Shown here in pieces: positions 12,736 through 16,448 of a stretch of DNA of 16,448 nt. The stretch lies in the NCBI GenBank assembly GCA_003990745.1, contig RBNI01003194.1, positions 1 to 16,448 on the forward strand. Reading direction: 5' to 3'. This DNA comes from Jimgerdemannia flammicorona. Lineage: Eukaryota; Mucoromycota; Endogonomycetes; Endogonales; Endogonaceae. How positions within the stretch are numbered: position 1 is the stretch's first letter; each line of letters opens with the position of its first letter. The notes beneath the pieces are model-generated. The model saw only the letters and a program-made list of their open reading frames with translations, ran no database searches and was not told the origin of the DNA. Both the position numbers and the translations under genes were made by a program.

Positions 12736-12832
12736 TTCGCCATTCTGGTTTTCTTTTCACTTCACTTCTCTTCACGTCCGCTCTATCTTTTATTTTTTCA
12801 CAACCTCCCCCCCAAATACCACAACAAGAAAC

Positions 12833-13533
12833 ATGTCTGGGAGTACGTGTTATGATATGTTTCAAGCTTTTTCTTACATCTGTGGTTGTATCTATGCGAC
12901 TGTGGCCGATTTACCCTCGCACGCCAAGACACGCACCTCGCCTTACGTTTCTCTTCCGAAACTTCTGGCAACCTTCAGGTTCGAAATTACCTCATCGTCT
13001 TCAAAAACCCAGTTTCCCATGAAGTTATCGACAAGTATGCCGATAACGTCACGGCTCAAGGTTCGTGTTCCGTTTTCCTTCAACCACGCTTTACGTCGTC
13101 GTTTGTCCGCTTTAAGCTAACAGATCGGCCTTCTTGTCGTTTTTAGGTGGTGAGATCAAGCACAAATACAAGAATGGAAAAATAGCTTCGCCTGCATCCT
13201 TCCCGATTCTTTGCTCAGTAAGTATTTTCGGAATCGACCTCTTGTCCAAGGAATAAATATAGCATTACGTGTATAGGTTATGTTAGGATAATAGTATCCC
13301 TGGAACTTATGAACGAGAGAATGGGGATATACTTTGATGTGCTATCGGTCTTCATCTCATCATCTGCGAATCAACCTGGCCACCCTTTTTACCCTTTCAT
13401 GTTCTCGTCGTCTCACAATACCTTTCTCCCTCCGTGTCCATCCCTTCGTAGCCTCCTTCGTCGGGAACAACGATGTCGACCACATTGAAAACGACGGACC
13501 CATGTCGGCTTACGGAGCATTACGAAGAAGTAA
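12833..13533 (+). pseudogene. I9-type proteinase inhibitor, frameshifted left copy
   Basis: This aligns exon by exon to the intact gene at 14911. The expected exons are 12833-12842, 12979-13060, 13147-13217 and 13452-13533. Exon 2 is 82 nt instead of 84 (2-nt loss near its start), exon 3 is 71 instead of 72, and exon 4 has an in-frame 15-nt difference plus a 4-nt loss that skips the normal stop, so its frame runs on to 13603. With the normal splices, translation meets a TGA inside exon 2 after about 17 residues. Inhibitor-like words are still readable in separate frames: YLIVFKN, EVIDKYADNVTAQ, GGEIKHKYKNG, VDHIENDGPMSAYG. No alternative GT/AG pair that I tried restores exon 1 to exon 2. It is therefore a probable pseudogene, although its splice signals (GTACGT, CAG, GTTCGT, TAG, GTAAGT) are intact. 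Confidence 0.75.
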
Positions 13534-13655
13534 GAGGTCGAATCTACTGAGAGAAAAGGGCGTATATTTGACAGTGTCAACTTTCGCCAGTCGTTTGGCA
13601 TGATATCTTCGTTGGGTCCCGTATCATGTTTCCAAAGGGTGTTTGACTTTGTCGT

Positions 13656-13694
13656 AAATAAATATGTTTTACAATTCGGATAACATATTTATTT
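13656..13694. terminator. Symmetric AATAAA hairpin at the 3' end of inhibitor copy 1
   Basis: AAATAAATATGTT (13656-13668) and AACATATTTATTT (13682-13694) are perfect 13-bp reverse complements with a 13-nt loop. Each strand therefore carries AATAAA, which would suit a two-sided poly(A) signal. The unit 2 counterpart at about 15754-15793 has diverged in one arm. Confidence 0.55.
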
Positions 13695-13965
13695 TGTGAT
13701 GCAGAATGGTTGGCAAACGATGTTGGGATCACGTGACCGAAATCATAGGATGGATCTTTCGGCAGGTTCACCGATACGTTGAAGCCCTTGGTTAAGCAGC
13801 ATATGAATGGGATATGTTTGATATTCTAGTTTATTGTTCAACTCACGTACATATTCAACCGCCATAACCGCGGCCTCACGCGACATGAAGGATCTGATAG
13901 TGACTTTGACAATTTATCCAAGATATCAAAGATCTGGAACCGTTCAGATCATTGCCGCAGCCCAA

Positions 13966-14131
13966 CTTGGAAATCTCCTCCATCCTGACACCATGGTCTT
14001 CAAGCTTTCTACTGAACCTGGAGATCAGCAAGGAAGAAGAGTGGGTTTACGGAGGTATCGATAGCATGTGTCAAAGTGTTTGCGGGATTTTTATGCCAAA
14101 AAGCAATTTCGCTCGATTTTAGTGGAGGCGC
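13966..14131. repeat. Highly conserved 3' block, unit 1 copy
   Basis: This block matches 16028-16192 with about 8 mismatches and one indel over 166 nt by eye, far closer than the inhibitor exons. It contains no recognisable domain in any frame. It could be an exon of an unrecognised gene, a regulatory element or a dispersed repeat. Confidence 0.7.
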
Positions 14132-14281
14132 AATCGGTAGCGATTCTTGTTCTTTTCGGTGTGTGGTAATAGTTATGGTCAATTGTATTATTAATGATGA
14201 ATACATTTTATGCAGGTCGAGGATTAGCAGCCATAAAAATGAGATCACGCAAACCCCAGCTGACGAGGGCGACGTTGACAA
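14009..14281 (-). other. Unrecognised minus-strand open frame in unit 1, partly conserved in unit 2
   Basis: A 90-codon open frame whose last 33 or so codons (EIAFWHKNPANT...LADLQVQ) are shared with the frame at 16071-16403, with only a few replacements; the N-terminal parts agree in LDLHKMY but differ in length. I do not recognise a family. Between the copies, replacement and silent changes are about equal, so coding is not demonstrated. Confidence 0.2.
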
Positions 14282-14290
14282 TCGCTGGGA

Positions 14291-14317
14291 TTTTTTTTTT
14301 TAAAAAAAAAAAAAAAA
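14291..14317. repeat. T11A16 palindromic homopolymer in unit 1
   Basis: Eleven T are followed directly by sixteen A, where unit 2 has only TTTAGAAATCAAA. It is an expansion specific to unit 1 and could form an AT-only hairpin. Confidence 0.9.
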
Positions 14318-14333
14318 CTAAATATGTGCTTAC

Positions 14334-14344
14334 ACACTGCAACA

Positions 14345-14377
<33 letters not shown>

Positions 14378-14783
14378 CAGAGTCGGTGGTGCGAACTTTT
14401 ATTTCTAACCGCTCCGAAGCCAACAATACGTTGAGGGAACCACTGTCTTTACCAGTGCAATTCATAATATGGGCTTGATCGTTTATAAATACCGGAGATC
14501 TAAGTATAAGGATTTCAATCCACACTGCCTCATATTCTCTAGATGAGAAAGAATCAAACATGATGTCATGTATCATTCTATCAGTATATAACACAAAATT
14601 CTATATGGCAGTGACGATATTATGGGTTAAAACCATATGAAATCTATTTTGTTATAAACGAGTTCAATTTCAAGTCACACCGGAGGAAGTAACTTTTTAA
14701 AAGTAGCCGCCTCAATTGATTAAATTGATTGGCGTGCACATACGGCATGACGCAATGAGAAATTGAAAGAATCATCAGTCACT
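14334..14783. other. Unique spacer between the two inhibitor units
   Basis: It holds the (AAT)11 microsatellite and then AT-rich sequence with no gene seen. It has no counterpart between TIM9 and unit 1, so the units are not a simple head-to-tail array. Confidence 0.6.
14345..14377. repeat. (AAT)11 microsatellite
   Basis: Eleven perfect AAT repeats stand at the start of the unique spacer, just after the end of unit 1. Confidence 0.95.
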
Positions 14784-14910
14784 TGAGTTACACAATCTCT
14801 CATGTCGCGAAAATCATAAATTTCGCCATCCTGGCTTTCTCTTCACGTCTGCTCTATCTTTTATTTTTTCTCACACACCCCCCCCCCCCCCAAATACCAC
14901 AACAAGAAAC

Positions 14911-15631
14911 ATGTCTGAGGGTACGCCTTATGATACGTTTTAAGCTTTCTCTTACGTTTGTGGTTGTATCTATGAAGTGTAACCGCTTTCTGCGACTGTG
15001 GCCGATCGACACTCGCACGCCAAGACACGCACCTCGGTTTACGTTTCTCTCCGGCAACCTTCAGGTTCCGGAAAGTACATCGTCGTCTTCAAAAAGGGTA
15101 CTCCCCAAGAGACTATCGACGAGTATGCCAGGAGCGTCACGGCCCAAGGTTCGTGTTCCGCTTTCCCTCAACCGCGCTTTACGTCGTCGTTTGTCCCGCT
15201 TTAAACAAATCGGCCCTCTTGTCGTTCTTAGGCGGTGAGATCAAACACAATTACAAGCATGGAATCAAAGGCTTCGCCGGTACCGTTCCCGATACTTTGC
15301 TCAGTAAGTATCTTTGGAATCGGCCTCTTGTCCAAGGAATAAATATAGCATTCACGTGTATAGGTTAGGTTAGGATGATAGTATCCCTGGAACTTATGAA
15401 CGAGAGAATGAGGGGATGTGCTTTGACGTGCTATTGGTCTTTATCTCTCACCAACCTGGCCAACCTTTTACCCTTTCATATTCTCGCCGTCTTACAATAT
15501 CTTTCTCCCTTCGTATCCATACCTTCATAGCCTCCTTCGCCGCGAACTCCGTCGCCGATGACGCCGTTATCGACTACATTGAACCCGACGGACCCGTGTC
15601 GGCTTATGGTTCGACCATTGTGAGGAAGTAA
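14911..15631 (+). CDS. Stand-alone I9 (subtilisin propeptide-like) proteinase inhibitor, Pbi2/POIA1 type
   Basis: Exons 14911-14920, 15065-15148, 15232-15303 and 15531-15631 join in frame (introns 144, 83 and 227 nt) to 88 residues. The protein starts MSEGSGKYIVVFKKG. It has the I9 layout: a first beta strand KYIVVFK, a helix TPQETIDEYARSVTAQ, GGEIKHNY, the GIKGFAG turn, and the final strand IDYIEPDGPV. Known relatives are yeast Pbi2 and the Pleurotus proteinase A inhibitor POIA1, which bind subtilisin-family proteases with the C-terminal tail; Pbi2 also acts in vacuole fusion. There is no signal peptide, so the protein is probably cytosolic, and no protease domain follows, so it is not a propeptide. 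The tail SAYGSTIVRK is longer than in POIA1 and would be the specificity-determining end. The first exon is only 10 nt. The leader CCACAACAAGAAACATG is shared with the broken copy. Confidence 0.85.
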
Positions 15632-15754
15632 GGGTCGAATCTACTGAGAGAAAAGGGCGTAGATTTGACAGCGTCGTCTTTCGCCAATTGGTTTGGGATG
15701 ATATCCTTGTTTGGTCCCATATCATGTTTCCAAGGAGGTGTTTGACTTTGTTGT

Positions 15755-15760
15755 AATAAA
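15755..15760 (+). terminator. AATAAA polyadenylation signal for the intact inhibitor gene
   Basis: AATAAA lies 124 nt past the stop, inside the unit 2 copy of the AT-rich inverted repeat. The role is inferred. Confidence 0.5.
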
Positions 15761-15832
15761 TATATTTTACAATTCGGAGAACAGATTTATTTTGTGATGC
15801 AGAAAGTTGGCAAACGACCTTGCGATGATCCG

Positions 15833-15844
15833 GGTCACGTGACC
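15833..15844. promoter_or_regulatory. Perfect 12-bp E-box palindrome GGTCACGTGACC
   Basis: An exact 12-bp palindrome centred on CACGTG, the core bound by bHLH factors. The unit 1 copy keeps TCACGTGA at 13729-13736. It lies about 200 bp 3' of the inhibitor stop and upstream of the conserved 3' block. Confidence 0.45.
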
Positions 15845-16027
15845 AAAATCACAGGATGGATTTTTCAGCAGATACTGGAGGTTAAGCAGCATATGAATGG
15901 GTACATATGTTATATATTTAGTATATTGCTACATATTCAACGGGTCGCCATAACCGCGGCCTCGCGTGATACGAAGGATCTGATAGTGTCTTTGACAATT
16001 TTGAAAAACAATATCCAAGCCCACCAA

Positions 16028-16192
16028 CTTGGAAATCTCCTCCATACTGACACCATGGTCTTCAAGCTTTCTACTGAACCTGGAGATCAGCAAGGAAGAA
16101 TAGTGGGTTTACAGACGCATCGATAGCATGCGTCGAAGTGTTTGCGGGATTTTTATGCCAAAAAGCAATTTCGCCCGATTTAGTGGAGGCGC
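16028..16192. repeat. Highly conserved 3' block, unit 2 copy
   Basis: Counterpart of 13966-14131, about 95% identical by eye. The plus strand has a short frame ending at the same relative TAG in both copies, but its amino-acid changes are nearly all replacements, arguing against that frame being coding. Confidence 0.7.
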
Positions 16193-16403
16193 TTGTCCTT
16201 TCGGGTGTGTAGTAGTAGTTATGGTCAATTGCATTATAGGGATTTTCATTGTCCAGCTCAAAGGAAGATGGTAATGATGGATACATTTCATACATTTTAT
16301 GTAGGTCGAGGATTACAAACCCAAGATGACGGAATAGGGAAGAGGGCGACGTTGACATTCGCTGGGATTTAGAAATCAAATATGTGCTTACCTGACGAAA
16401 CAA
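16071..16403 (-). other. Unrecognised minus-strand open frame in unit 2
   Basis: A 110-codon open frame sharing its C-terminal part (EIAFWHKNPANT...LADLQVQ) and an LDLHKMY word with the unit 1 frame. It has no recognised domain, and the upstream part contains indels relative to unit 1. It is low-confidence as a gene. Confidence 0.2.
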
Positions 16404-16448
16404 AAATAGAAACCAAATGTGCTTACATACCGCCCAAAAAAAACAAAA

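Larger units (their letters stand above)
12703..14333 (+). repeat. Direct-repeat unit 1 (carries the broken inhibitor gene)
   Basis: Homology to unit 2 begins at TGAGTTACACAATCTCTCAT and continues collinearly through the leader, all four inhibitor exons, the introns and a 3' block to GTGCTTAC near 14333. Unit starts are 2081 bp apart, and the spacer to unit 2 (14334-14783) is unrelated. The copies differ by many substitutions and indels, so this is not a recent duplication. Confidence 0.85.
14784..16391 (+). repeat. Direct-repeat unit 2 (carries the intact inhibitor gene)
   Basis: This is the counterpart of unit 1, collinear from TGAGTTACACAATCTCTCAT to GTGCTTAC. A second GTGCTTACA at about 16420 suggests a small internal duplication and that homology may reach the window edge. 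It lacks the T11A16 expansion. Confidence 0.85.

Noticed and set aside
14911..15631. Propeptide of a secreted subtilisin
   Set aside because: There is a stop right after the I9 domain, no signal peptide and no catalytic domain downstream, so a free inhibitor fits better.

Overview
The window looks like nuclear DNA of a filamentous fungus, most likely a basidiomycete of the Agaricomycetes. The genes are rich in short GT-AG introns (72-227 nt), leaders are pyrimidine-rich, intergenic DNA has A/T tracts and microsatellites, and the right end carries a stand-alone I9-type proteinase inhibitor of the kind known from mushrooms. Taxonomy is inferred from gene style only.

Layout, left to right. (1) 28-3686, minus strand: most of the AP-3 adaptor delta subunit (12 exons, 845 residues seen), running off the left edge. 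(2) 3687-3995: a 309-bp divergent promoter with a perfect CRE palindrome. (3) 3996-4813, plus: an Mpo1-like (DUF962) membrane protein, 3 exons, 199 residues. (4) 4814-6497: non-coding DNA between convergent genes, with a degenerate tandem repeat. (5) 6498-9375, minus: glutamine:fructose-6-phosphate amidotransferase (GFA1), 8 exons, 694 residues, complete. (6) 9376-11595: a long divergent intergenic region with no gene I can support. (7) 11596-12041, plus: the mitochondrial chaperone Tim9, 3 exons, 89 residues. (8) 12042-12702: spacer with a 23-bp-arm palindrome fused to a 17-bp tandem repeat. (9) 12703-16448: two direct copies of a roughly 1.6-kb unit, each carrying a four-exon I9 inhibitor gene. 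The left copy is broken by several frameshifts. The right copy is intact (88 residues).

The four housekeeping genes are unrelated in pathway: vesicle sorting, lipid oxidation in the ER, hexosamine/chitin precursor synthesis and mitochondrial import. Their exon joins keep frame, and their conserved motifs support the models. The accessory part is the inhibitor duplication. There the 3' non-coding block is clearly more similar between the copies (about 95% by eye) than exon 2 of the inhibitor (about 75%), and it holds conserved palindromic elements. I see no CRISPR array, tRNA, rRNA, transposase or obvious novel multi-gene system.
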